A stretch of DNA of 33,126 nucleotides from Gammaproteobacteria bacterium (GTDB lineage Bacteria; Pseudomonadota; Gammaproteobacteria; Pseudomonadales; Azotimanducaceae): NCBI GenBank assembly GCA_007694905.1, contig REEU01000205.1:1-33126 (forward strand), in the 5' to 3' direction. A program made the position numbers and the translations under genes. The notes under the pieces are model-generated. The model did no database searches. It was not told the origin of the DNA and saw only the letters and a program-made list of their open reading frames with translations. This document shows, one piece after another, positions 1 to 6,487 of this stretch. The stretch's first letter is position 1. Each line of letters begins with the position of its first letter.

Positions 1-341
1 TGATCAAGTCCGGCGGCGAGTGGATCTCCTCGGTGGACCTCGAGAATCACATCGTGGCCATGTCCGGCGTGGCCCAGGCCTGCGTCGTGGCGCAGCCGCA
101 CCCGAAGTGGGATGAGCGTCCGGTGGCGATGGTCGTGAAGAAAGAAGGCGTGGATCTCAGCAAGGATCAGGTGCTGGCCCACTGCAGCGAGCAGTTCGCC
201 AAGTGGCAGTTGCCTGACGATGTGCTGTTCGTCGATGCGATTCCGCTCACGTCCACCGGCAAGATGGACAAGAAGGTGGTGCGCGCGAAGCTTGCCGACG
301 ACGGTTACGAGCTGCCCAGCCTCAAGGACAAGGCCGGCTGA
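1..341 (+). CDS. Acyl-CoA synthetase (AMP-binding family), C-terminal fragment
   Basis: The reading frame is already open at position 3 and runs to the TGA at 339-341, giving 112 residues of the C-terminus; the rest lies upstream of the window. The first visible residues, [17 protein letters not shown], are the conserved hinge and following helix of the adenylate-forming family, where the C-terminal lid begins. Near the end, [14 protein letters not shown] contains the conserved catalytic lysine of the lid (STGK). Family members form an acyl-adenylate from a carboxylic acid and ATP, then transfer the acyl group to CoA. This end looks like the medium/long-chain fatty-acyl-CoA synthetase branch, but the substrate cannot be read from a C-terminus. 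The internal GTG at 33 is not the real start, because homologous sequence continues upstream of it. Confidence 0.9.
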   Translation, partial: IKSGGEWISSVDLENHIVAMSGVAQACVVAQPHPKWDERPVAMVVKKEGVDLSKDQVLAHCSEQFAKWQLPDDVLFVDAIPLTSTGKMDKKVVRAKLADDGYELPSLKDKAG

Positions 342-389
342 GCCCCAGCGGTGCTGCGTTCGCGCGCAGCGCCTGCAGCCGCGCACAGT

Positions 390-501
390 CAGTGGGAGCG
401 AAAGTCGGCCCGAAGGGTCGGCTTTGCGATCGCGGACTGCCGGCGGGTTCGGGCATGGCGCGGAATCGCGACGCCCGCTTCGCGGACGTCAGCTCCCACT
501 G
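390..501. repeat. REPIN-like inverted REP pair, copy 1
   Basis: The element begins CAGTGGGAGCG and ends CAGCTCCCACTG, so its outer ends are inverted copies of GTGGGAG. Each half contains its own short hairpin (for example AGTCGGCC...GGTCGGCTTT) and leads inward to a GCGAT motif. This is the architecture of paired REP sequences. Similarity to the copy at 1693-1801 extends upstream to about 355 (GCGCAGCGCCTG and flanks), making a ~145-bp direct repeat in the same orientation. Confidence 0.8.
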
Positions 502-528
502 AGTTGTCGCAAGATCCTTGTGTTATGC

Positions 529-620
529 CAGTGGGAGTGCAGCGCAGCTGCGCTCCGATCGCTCGACGTCGCAGCGGGTTCGAGCACGGCGGCTACGCCG
601 CCGGGCATGGGGTCGCTCCG
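529..620. repeat. Degenerate REP element
   Basis: The element starts with CAGTGGGAG, followed by a strong hairpin (GCAGCGCAGCTGCGCTCC) and GATCG. It ends near GGTCGCTCCGCAC, a diverged inverted partner. An inner hairpin GGCGGCTACGCCGCC lies at about 589-603. It belongs to the same GTGGGAG family as the neighbouring copies but is less well conserved. Boundaries are approximate. Confidence 0.55.
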
Positions 621-700
621 CACATCGCCATGGGCAATCTCGCACACGACTGCACACTGATCGCCACTATTGCACAGTCTCGCAAGTTTCTAGCGTGGTG

Positions 701-721
701 CCGTGATCACGTCGATCACGG
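701..721. promoter_or_regulatory. Perfect 8-bp inverted repeat upstream of the peptide gene
   Basis: CCGTGATC (701-708) and GATCACGG (714-721) form a perfect inverted repeat around the 5-bp spacer ACGTC. It lies about 60 bp before the ATG of the double-glycine peptide gene. This could be an operator for a dimeric regulator or a small RNA hairpin. I see no clear -35/-10 pair that would fix its position relative to a promoter. Confidence 0.4.
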
Positions 722-779
722 CCGTCGCACCGCCCTGTCGGGCAAAGACGGTGACGCACTATGCTGAGGAGCATCAGTC

Positions 780-980
780 ATGCGAAATCTGACGAGCGAG
801 GAAGTCGACAAAGTTGCCGGAGGCATCGCGCCGGCGTTGGTTGGTGCGATGTACATCGCGACGCATCCGGCGACTATCACCGCCGCCAAGTGGGGCGCCG
901 GTGGGTTTGGGTTGGGTTTCACGGCAGCGGCGGGAGGTAAGGCGTTCGACTGGGTGTGGACCAACCTGTCGCTGAAGTAG
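780..980 (+). CDS. Double-glycine leader peptide (bacteriocin/microcin-like precursor)
   Basis: This 66-residue protein starts at ATG 780 with AGGAG at 767-771, spacing 8. Its N-terminus, MRNLTSEEVDKVAGG, matches the double-glycine leader consensus: Leu at -12, Glu at -8, Val at -7, Val at -4 and Gly-Gly at -2/-1. Such leaders are cut by C39-peptidase ABC exporters. The predicted mature part (residues 16-66, about 51 aa) is small-residue-rich and amphipathic or hydrophobic. It has a glycine cluster (residues 39-46, including a GxxxG motif) and an aromatic C-terminal stretch (FDWVW), as in class II bacteriocins and microcins. It has no cysteines, so no disulfide or lanthionine is possible. No C39 exporter is present in the window. 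Killing activity is inferred; a signalling peptide is also possible. A membrane protein follows on the same strand. Confidence 0.7.
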   Translation: MRNLTSEEVDKVAGGIAPALVGAMYIATHPATITAAKWGAGGFGLGFTAAAGGKAFDWVWTNLSLK

Positions 981-1044
981 GTGCTCGATTCACGCGAACC
1001 TGGACGCAGGCCGCGTGAAGAGCGTGAACAGCGAGGACGTTCGA

Positions 1045-1533
1045 ATGCTTGGGATGGGCATGACGCTGACCTACACGCTGGCGTACTTGGCTCTTGCCTT
1101 GTTCAGGTTCTGGCTGCTTGCTCTAAAATCAGCGCCCGAAAACGTCGAAGATCAGCTGGCTACTGATGAACCGATACGCACTTTGGGCATGTCACCCGAG
1201 CTTGCCCTGGCACTGGCTGTGCTGGGGCTCTTTTCACTCTTCTGCGTCGCCATCGTCTTTCTGTCAGAGCGCATGCCGAGCCGGGTAGGACGCTGGTTGA
1301 GAGAACGCCCATCGAGCTTTTTCCTGATTGGGTTCCCGTACTTTTTCCTCATGACGCAACTGATGACAGTCGCCATAGACGGCTTGGTGGCCGCCTTTGG
1401 TGTGGCAGGTTTTGCGCCTCCAGCAGGTTTTCTTGAAGCGAACTCGTTTCCGCTGACTGTGATCCTGTTCGCGCTAATCGCAATTCTGATTGGTCCCAGT
1501 CTGCAGCGATGGCTGTTGGCTCGCTACCAGTGA
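1045..1533 (+). CDS. Four-helix membrane protein, candidate immunity/accessory protein of the peptide
   Basis: I place the start at ATG 1045, preceded by GAGGA at 1033-1037, giving 162 residues. An in-frame GTG at 1015 would add ten residues but has a poorer ribosome site. Hydrophobic segments lie at about residues 5-27, 52-73, 92-115 and 137-157. A polar loop rich in acidic residues follows the first segment, and an arginine-rich loop (SRVGRWLRERPS) follows the second. I recognise no family. It lies 64 bp after the double-glycine peptide gene on the same strand, and both sit between the two REPIN repeats. Small multi-helix membrane proteins next to bacteriocin precursors are often immunity proteins; that role here is inferred from position only. 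Confidence 0.65.
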   Translation: MLGMGMTLTYTLAYLALALFRFWLLALKSAPENVEDQLATDEPIRTLGMSPELALALAVLGLFSLFCVAIVFLSERMPSRVGRWLRERPSSFFLIGFPYFFLMTQLMTVAIDGLVAAFGVAGFAPPAGFLEANSFPLTVILFALIAILIGPSLQRWLLARYQ

Positions 1534-1887
1534 CGCCGGATTTGCTGTGGCTTCTGACCGCTCACCAATCGTAGACATATTGCTCGTCGGGTGATCGGAA
1601 TCCGGCGGCGGCGCCCTTTGTTGACGCGCAGCTTCGCTGCACTCTGTCGCACTGCGCTTCGTTCGAGCGCAGCGCCTGAAGTCGGGCTTCGTCAGTGGGA
1701 GCGATAGTCGGCCGCAGGCCGGCTTTGCGATCGGCGACTGACCGTGGATTCGGGCGTGACGCAGGTCGCGACGCCTGCTTCGCAGACGTAGGCTCCCACT
1801 GAAGCCTTGCACGTCCCCGTTGTTCACTCCGCATCAGCGGGAACGATCGGTCCTGGCGGGTCTCGCTTCGTTCGAGCGCAGTGGGCG
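1534..1887. other. Non-coding gap carrying the second REPIN copy
   Basis: No gene is evident between the membrane protein and the GST stop. The gap holds the second REPIN copy (1693-1801). Short motifs such as CTTCGTTCGAGCGCAG occur before it (about 1657-1672) and again near 1866-1881. Confidence 0.65.
1693..1801. repeat. REPIN-like inverted REP pair, copy 2
   Basis: The element begins CAGTGGGAGCGATAGTCGGC and ends TAGGCTCCCACTG, with internal hairpins and GCGAT/GTCGCGACG motifs matching copy 1 at 390-501. It is 109 bp against 112 bp, in the same orientation. Similarity continues upstream through GCGCAGCGCCTGAAG to about 1657. The two copies bracket the double-glycine peptide and membrane protein genes. 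Confidence 0.8.
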
Positions 1888-2553
1888 TCAGGCGCGCAGG
1901 GAGTCCTCGAGGGAGGTTTTCGGGCTGATGGCGAGATAGGCGCGGCGGCTGCGGATGCGTTCCAGGTAGGCCGCCAGGGCCGGGAACTCGTCCAGCTCGA
2001 AGTCGTCCACCTGCAGCACCATGGCCATGGCGGCGAGACCCGCATCGGCCATGCTCAGCTGGCCGCAGATCCACTCGCGGTCGTCGGCGAGCCGGGTTTC
2101 GAGCCAGGGCAGGGCGCGTTGGCGCAGGCGACTGCGACCGTCCCCCATGGCAGTGAGGTCCCGATCCTCCTCCTTGCTCCACCAGGGCATCCAGATCGCA
2201 GGCAGATCACCGCCGAGGATGGCCTCGTTCACATAGCGGGTGACCATACGCACGTCGGCGCGGGCCTTGGCCTCCGCCGGTAGCAGCGACGGTTTCGGGT
2301 AGCGGTCCTCCAGGTACTCGAGGATCACGCTGGAGTCCCACACCAGCAGGTCTTCGTGCTCGATCCAGGGCACTTTGCCGAGGGGATGCTTTGCGAGCAG
2401 TTCCGGCGGCTTGCGCCAGAGATCGCCGGGACGGATGCGTTCCACCTCCCAGGGCAGCCCTTTCTCGGCCAAGGCGAACTTCACCTTGCTGGCGTGGGTC
2501 GAGCGCAGCACGCCCCAGGGATAACTGCGTTCGGTGGTGCCGAGCTTGATCAT
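1888..2553 (-). CDS. Glutathione S-transferase family protein
   Basis: This is a 221-residue protein, normal length for the family. The N-terminal half is a thioredoxin-like GST fold. LRSTHASKVKFALAEKGLPWEV forms the first helix region. GKVPWIEHEDLLVWDSSVILEYLEDRYP contains the cis-proline (VP) and the DSS glutathione gamma-glutamyl-binding turn. The C-terminal half is helical and includes the conserved N-capping motif (QLSMADAGLAAM). The family conjugates glutathione to electrophiles or works in related detoxification; the specific substrate is unknown. The ATG at 2551-2553 is preceded on the minus strand by GGGGGAG at about 7 nt. A decayed LysR-type regulator lies just upstream, which may once have controlled this gene. 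Confidence 0.88.
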   Translation of the reverse strand: MIKLGTTERSYPWGVLRSTHASKVKFALAEKGLPWEVERIRPGDLWRKPPELLAKHPLGKVPWIEHEDLLVWDSSVILEYLEDRYPKPSLLPAEAKARADVRMVTRYVNEAILGGDLPAIWMPWWSKEEDRDLTAMGDGRSRLRQRALPWLETRLADDREWICGQLSMADAGLAAMAMVLQVDDFELDEFPALAAYLERIRSRRAYLAISPKTSLEDSLRA

Positions 2554-2620
2554 GGTCAGTCTCCCCCTTTCGCGTGCGCGCCATCATGCTGTAACGCTCA
2601 TCGCGGAACCAGGGGGCGGC

Positions 2621-3157
2621 TCATTGGCTGGAGGCATTGCGGATCAGTTCGGCCAGACGCTGGGCACCGGGACCGGCTGCATCGGGTCCGGCGAACACCA
2701 GATACAGGGCTCCGGCTTGCTGCGCACCCTGGGCCAGGGCCAAGTGCAGGTGCACGAGTTGTCCGGCTGCCAGTTCCTCCCGTATCACTTCCTCCGGATA
2801 CCATGCGAATCCGAGACCCATGCGGGCCGCGCGAAAGGAGGTCGCTTTGTGGCTCATGGTCCAGCGGGTCTGGGCGCTCTGGCAAGCCAACTTCCGGGTG
2901 CGGCTCGAGCCCGAGTCCCTGCTCAGCAGGTGCCGATGCTGGCGCAGGTCCTCCAGGATCATTTCGAGTTCGAGCTGGAGTAGCGGATGAGCCGGCGCCG
3001 CCATTGCAACGAAGTTCGCCGGCATCAGCGGATCGCCGAGAACGGATTCGTGGAGTTCGAGCTGGATGTCCGGACAGTCCTGGGCGAACGCTTCGAGGCA
3101 CTGGCGCCGCGCCCGGTAATCAATACGATGAATGATTGGCGTCGCCAGGTTATCGGG
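2621..3157 (-). pseudogene. LysR-type regulator, truncated remnant of the effector domain
   Basis: The minus-strand frame ending at 2621 is recognisable only in its last ~175 codons. FAQDCPDIQLELHES matches the start of a LysR effector domain. AAPAHPLLQ, ILEDLRQHRHLLSRDSG and WTMSHKATSFRAARMGLGFAWYPEEVI match its second half, followed by a normal C-terminus. Two parts are missing. The winged-helix DNA-binding domain and linker are absent. The strand segment that normally follows the effector-domain start (the loop around the usual LxxGxxDLAI) is deleted, so HESVLGDP runs almost directly into NFVAMAAP. Upstream the frame continues open to about 3610, but it overlaps the methyltransferase gene and has no LysR character there. 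A working regulator is unlikely. Confidence 0.7.
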
Positions 3158-3246
3158 CCTTGCGGTCACCCTGGGGGGACGACGCGAATGGGGCCCGCTC
3201 CCAGAGGTGCCGGAGCCATCACGCGCGGCTGCGGGAGCTTTATGGC

Positions 3247-3858
3247 CTACGCGGTAAGGAACAGGGCGGTCTGGGTGGGCGGACCGAACTCCTCGTCGTG
3301 TTCGCCGATGCCGCTGAAGCGGACCTGATAGCCATTCCGGCTGGCCACGCCGCTGGCCCAGTGGCGGAACTTCGCCCGGTTCCACTCGAAGGTGTGGTCG
3401 GGATCGCGGAACTCGTTTGGCGCCAGGCCGTAGAGGACGTTGTACTCCTGATTCGGGGTCGTCATGTACAGCGCGCGAGGGCGGTAGTGACCGAACACGG
3501 CTGTCTCCACTGCAGAAAGCGACTGCGGCGGCACGTGCTCGATGGTCTCGATCATGGTTGCCGCGTCGAAGCCGCTCAGGGCGTCGTTGCGTTCCGCATA
3601 GGAGCCGCACAGCAACCGCAGACGCGGTGAATCACCTTGCAGATGCTCCGAGAGCATCGAGCGGGTGCTGCTTAGCGTGAGGGCGGAGCGCTCCAGGCCG
3701 ACGACTTCGGTGAACTGCGGCTCGCGAAGGATCCGGTATAGCAGTGATCCGAGGCCGCAGCCCAGGTCCAGGACGCGCGCAGCACCGAGGGACTTGAGCA
3801 CGCTCACGGTATGATCGAGGCGCTCCTCGTGCAGGCTCGTCATCTGGGTGATCGTCAC
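3247..3858 (-). CDS. Stand-alone Hen1-like RNA 3'-terminal ribose 2'-O-methyltransferase domain
   Basis: This 203-residue protein matches the methyltransferase domain of bacterial Hen1. The SAM-binding motif is VLDLGCGLGSLL (residues 29-40). The family's metal-binding set is present: E104, E107 and H108 in MIETIEHV, plus H155 in RDPDHTFEW. TTPNQEYNVLY (133-143) and GPPTQTALF near the C-terminus are also Hen1 hallmarks. Known bacterial Hen1 proteins are about 450-500 aa, with an N-terminal ligase-activating domain, and are encoded beside Pnkp in RNA repair. Here only the methyltransferase half exists and no Pnkp is in the window. The start is GTG 3858 behind AGGGAGAGGA; it overlaps the upstream VanZ-like stop (GTGA), implying translational coupling. 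The RNA substrate is unknown. Confidence 0.8.
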   Translation of the reverse strand: MTITQMTSLHEERLDHTVSVLKSLGAARVLDLGCGLGSLLYRILREPQFTEVVGLERSALTLSSTRSMLSEHLQGDSPRLRLLCGSYAERNDALSGFDAATMIETIEHVPPQSLSAVETAVFGHYRPRALYMTTPNQEYNVLYGLAPNEFRDPDHTFEWNRAKFRHWASGVASRNGYQVRFSGIGEHDEEFGPPTQTALFLTA

Positions 3859-4841
3859 GGTCCTCTCCCTTCCGTGGCGGGCGTCGGCGGCGACGTCTCG
3901 GCGCCGGACTCTACCTGCGGTCGGACTCCGGGGCCAGGATCTCGAGTCAGGCGCACCGCGTCCAGGTGAAACATGCGGGTGGCTTCGACCTTGCCGGTGA
4001 AGAAGATCACGTGCTCGATGGCGCTCACGTCCAGCGTCCGCTCCTGCGGCGCTGCTTGGATCTCGGTAATGGGGATGCGGATGTCGTTCCAGCCGGGCGC
4101 AAGCTCGAAGCGGCGGTTGAATCGGTCGCGATAGGCACCACCTCGGAGGGTGTGCTCGCGATCACGGATCGCCACCGTGAGGTGCATGGGTGCTCCATCG
4201 TCGTTGTGCACGCTGAACTCGAACGCAGCAAAGCCCTGCCAGTCACCGATGCCGCGCCGCAAAGCGGTCCCGGGCCAGCGCCGACCCGGCTGCAGCTCGA
4301 CCTGCAGAGAGCGTTCGCCGCTGCGGGCGCGGTCCGCGACGACGACGCCCTCACTCCAGCGCAGGTGCTCGAAGCGGGTCTCGAAGTTGCTGATCAGCGG
4401 AAACTGCTGGCGTGCCACCTGGTCGTCCCAGAGCAGCAGCGCCGGTGGACGCAGCTCCAGCGCCAGCACGCCCAGCACCGGCAGCGCCCACCAGGAGCGC
4501 AACAGGTCCCGGGGATGTGCCAGCAGGAGCCCCACCGCGGCACCGACCATGTTCTGCCACACGTCCGACCACAGGGCCGTGCGGCCGAAGTAGGGCTGGA
4601 TCAGTTCAATGCTGCCACCGAGCAGGAAGGCGCCGGTCAGGATCAGCGTGGCCTGCCGGACCAGGCTCATGCGCGTGCGTCTCAGTGCGCGGCCCGCGAC
4701 GTAGCCAAGCATGCCGAAGAACGCGATGTGTCCGAGCGAGAAGACGGGGCCAGGCAGGAAGCCCAGCGTGGCGCGTTCGATGAAGAACATCGGCGTGGCG
4801 CAGGCGGTGAGAGCGAGGGGCAGGAGCCACTTGCGAGTCAT
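3855..4841 (-). CDS. VanZ-like membrane protein with C-terminal sugar-binding-like domain
   Basis: This is 328 residues from ATG 4841; the open frame extends further upstream, but the homologous protein starts here. The N-terminal half is VanZ-like, with hydrophobic segments at about 5-21, 33-52, 62-78, 97-110 and 117-137. The family motifs SLGHIAFFGMLGY and SIELIQPYFGRTALWSDVWQN are present. Residues about 150-300 form a soluble beta-rich domain (GERSLQVELQPG, FEFSVHNDD, WNDIRIPITEIQ, FHLDAVRL), resembling jelly-roll carbohydrate-binding or CIA30-like modules. The last ~25 residues are low-complexity Pro/Glu/Gly. VanZ relatives are linked to teicoplanin tolerance and envelope functions, but most are uncharacterised. 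The stop overlaps the start of the Hen1-like gene, so the two form an operon. It is divergent from the PLD-like gene. Confidence 0.8.
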   Translation of the reverse strand: MTRKWLLPLALTACATPMFFIERATLGFLPGPVFSLGHIAFFGMLGYVAGRALRRTRMSLVRQATLILTGAFLLGGSIELIQPYFGRTALWSDVWQNMVGAAVGLLLAHPRDLLRSWWALPVLGVLALELRPPALLLWDDQVARQQFPLISNFETRFEHLRWSEGVVVADRARSGERSLQVELQPGRRWPGTALRRGIGDWQGFAAFEFSVHNDDGAPMHLTVAIRDREHTLRGGAYRDRFNRRFELAPGWNDIRIPITEIQAAPQERTLDVSAIEHVIFFTGKVEATRMFHLDAVRLTRDPGPGVRPQVESGAETSPPTPATEGRGP

Positions 4842-4994
4842 GGGCGAACGTCTATCTGCCTGGGGCAAGGAGCGCTGGGAGACACGGATGGTACGCGCTA
4901 GCGTCCGTTGCAGCACCCGCGCTCGACCGGGGCGCGCTCGACCGCAGGCGCCTGATCGTTGATGCTCGCAGGTGCGGGACACAAGCGGGGAATC
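4842..4994. promoter_or_regulatory. Divergent promoter region between VanZ-like and PLD-like genes
   Basis: This 153-bp gap separates two genes transcribed away from each other, so promoters for both should lie here. I could not identify convincing -35/-10 pairs by eye in this GC-rich stretch. Confidence 0.4.
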
Positions 4995-6452
4995 ATGATC
5001 GAGCGAGCGGGAGCAGGAAGGGGGAGGCTCATGGGCATCGTAGTTGTCTGCATCCTCATCCTTTACGGCGTGACCGTTATCCATCACGCCCGCAAGCCCT
5101 TGCCGGCGGGGGTGGACGTGGCAACGCCCTGGCGGGCCGCCACAGACGTGGCGTTGCTGCTCGATACCTCCTATGTCGATGCGGATGGGGTGCAGCGCAA
5201 CGAAGCGGCGATCTTCGATGAAGTATTCCGCCTGATCGCTGCGGCGGAGCGGCTGGTGGTGCTCGACATGTTTCTGGTCAACGACTTCGCCGGTGACACG
5301 GGCGAAGGCCATCGACCGCTGTCGCGGGAACTCGCCGATGTGCTCATCGCGCGCAAGCGGGCGCGGCCGGACCTGGTGGCGGTGCTGATCACCGATCCTT
5401 TCAACAACCTTTATGGCGGCATCGAGTCGTCGTTGTTCGATGACCTGGAAGCGGCCGGCGTACGCGTCATCGAGACAGACCTGACCCGGCTGCGGGATCC
5501 CAATCCCATCTGGTCGGGTCTGTGGCGCATCTGCTGTCAGTGGTTTGGTAACACGCTACGCAATGGCTGGCTTCCGGATCCTGTGGGAGATGGCAAGGTG
5601 ACCCTGCGGACGTGGCTGCGTCTGCTCAACTTCAAGGCCAACCACCGCAAGACCCTGGTGGTGGATGCGGGCGATGACTGGGTCGGCCTGGTCACCTCGG
5701 CCAATCCGCACGATGCCAGCAGCCTCCACAGCAATCAGGCCGTTCGCTTCCACGGCCGCGCAGCACTGGATCTGCTTGCAACCGAGGACGCGGTGGCGCG
5801 GTTTTCCGGGTCGCCCGACGCGTTCTCTGTACCGGAACGCGCGCCGGTCGATGACGCGCATGGCGACGCGGCGCTGCGAATCGTCACCGAATCACGGATC
5901 AGGGAAGTCGCCCTCGAATTGATCGGCGGAGCCGAGGCTGGAGATCAGCTCGACCTTGCCATGTTCTACCTGGCTCACCGTGACGTGATCGAGGCCTTCA
6001 TTCGCGCCGCCGAGCGGGGTGTCGCCATCCGCGTGATACTGGATCCGAACAAGGGCGCGTTCGGACGCGAAGGGTCCGGCATTCCCAATCGACAGGTCGC
6101 GATGGAGCTGACCCGGGCGGAGATCGACGTGCGCTGGTGCAACACCCGCGGTGAGCAGTGCCACAGCAAGTTCCTGCTGCGCACGGGCGCTGACGGCGCC
6201 GTGGATCTGCTCGCGGGATCGGCGAACCTCACCCGGCGCAACCTCGACAATTACAATCTGGAAACCAATGTCCATCTGCGCGGCACGTTCGACGTTCCTG
6301 CGCTGGATGCAGTGCGCATCGCCTTCGATGAGCGCTGGAATAATGAGCCTGATCGGGTTCACAGTGTGGATTACGACGTCTACGCGGACCACAGACGCTG
6401 GCGTTATCTGGTTTATCGCTTCATGGAGGCGACCGGACTGTCCACGTTCTGA
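4995..6452 (+). CDS. Membrane-anchored phospholipase D-like / cardiolipin synthase-like protein
   Basis: This is 485 residues with two PLD (HKD) half-sites. The first, NHRKTLVVDAGDDWVGLVTSAN (H217), is a full HxKxxxxD motif. The second, CHSKFLLRTGADG followed by LLAGSANLT (H390), keeps H and K but has Thr where the Asp usually stands. An N-terminal hydrophobic segment (about residues 13-29) follows an Arg-rich stretch, suggesting an anchor with the enzyme in the periplasm. That charge pattern is why I prefer ATG 4995 over ATG 5031, although 5031 has a strong GGGGAGG just upstream. PLD-superfamily enzymes hydrolyse or transfer phosphodiester head groups through a phospho-histidine. Cardiolipin synthase or a broader phosphodiesterase are both possible. 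Confidence 0.82.
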   Translation: MIERAGAGRGRLMGIVVVCILILYGVTVIHHARKPLPAGVDVATPWRAATDVALLLDTSYVDADGVQRNEAAIFDEVFRLIAAAERLVVLDMFLVNDFAGDTGEGHRPLSRELADVLIARKRARPDLVAVLITDPFNNLYGGIESSLFDDLEAAGVRVIETDLTRLRDPNPIWSGLWRICCQWFGNTLRNGWLPDPVGDGKVTLRTWLRLLNFKANHRKTLVVDAGDDWVGLVTSANPHDASSLHSNQAVRFHGRAALDLLATEDAVARFSGSPDAFSVPERAPVDDAHGDAALRIVTESRIREVALELIGGAEAGDQLDLAMFYLAHRDVIEAFIRAAERGVAIRVILDPNKGAFGREGSGIPNRQVAMELTRAEIDVRWCNTRGEQCHSKFLLRTGADGAVDLLAGSANLTRRNLDNYNLETNVHLRGTFDVPALDAVRIAFDERWNNEPDRVHSVDYDVYADHRRWRYLVYRFMEATGLSTF

Positions 6453-6487
6453 ACCAACATTTGTGGCCACGAGGAGGGGGGAGCGTC

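Larger units (their letters stand above)
342..779. other. Non-coding gap with REP-type repeats and an operator-like inverted repeat
   Basis: No convincing gene lies between the acyl-CoA synthetase stop and the double-glycine peptide start. Open frames here run through palindromic repeats and resemble no protein. The gap holds a REPIN-like inverted pair (390-501), a second degenerate GTGGGAG element (529 to about 620), and a perfect inverted repeat at 701-721 upstream of the peptide gene. Confidence 0.7.

Noticed and set aside
760-765. TATGCT as a -10 box for the peptide gene
   Set aside because: It directly abuts the ribosome site and has no suitable -35 hexamer at the right distance.
351-767. 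Open frames between the acyl-CoA synthetase and the peptide gene
   Set aside because: They run through REP palindromes, have no ribosome sites and resemble no protein.
3158-3610. N-terminal extension of the LysR remnant frame
   Set aside because: It overlaps the Hen1-like gene on the same strand in another frame and has no winged-helix features.
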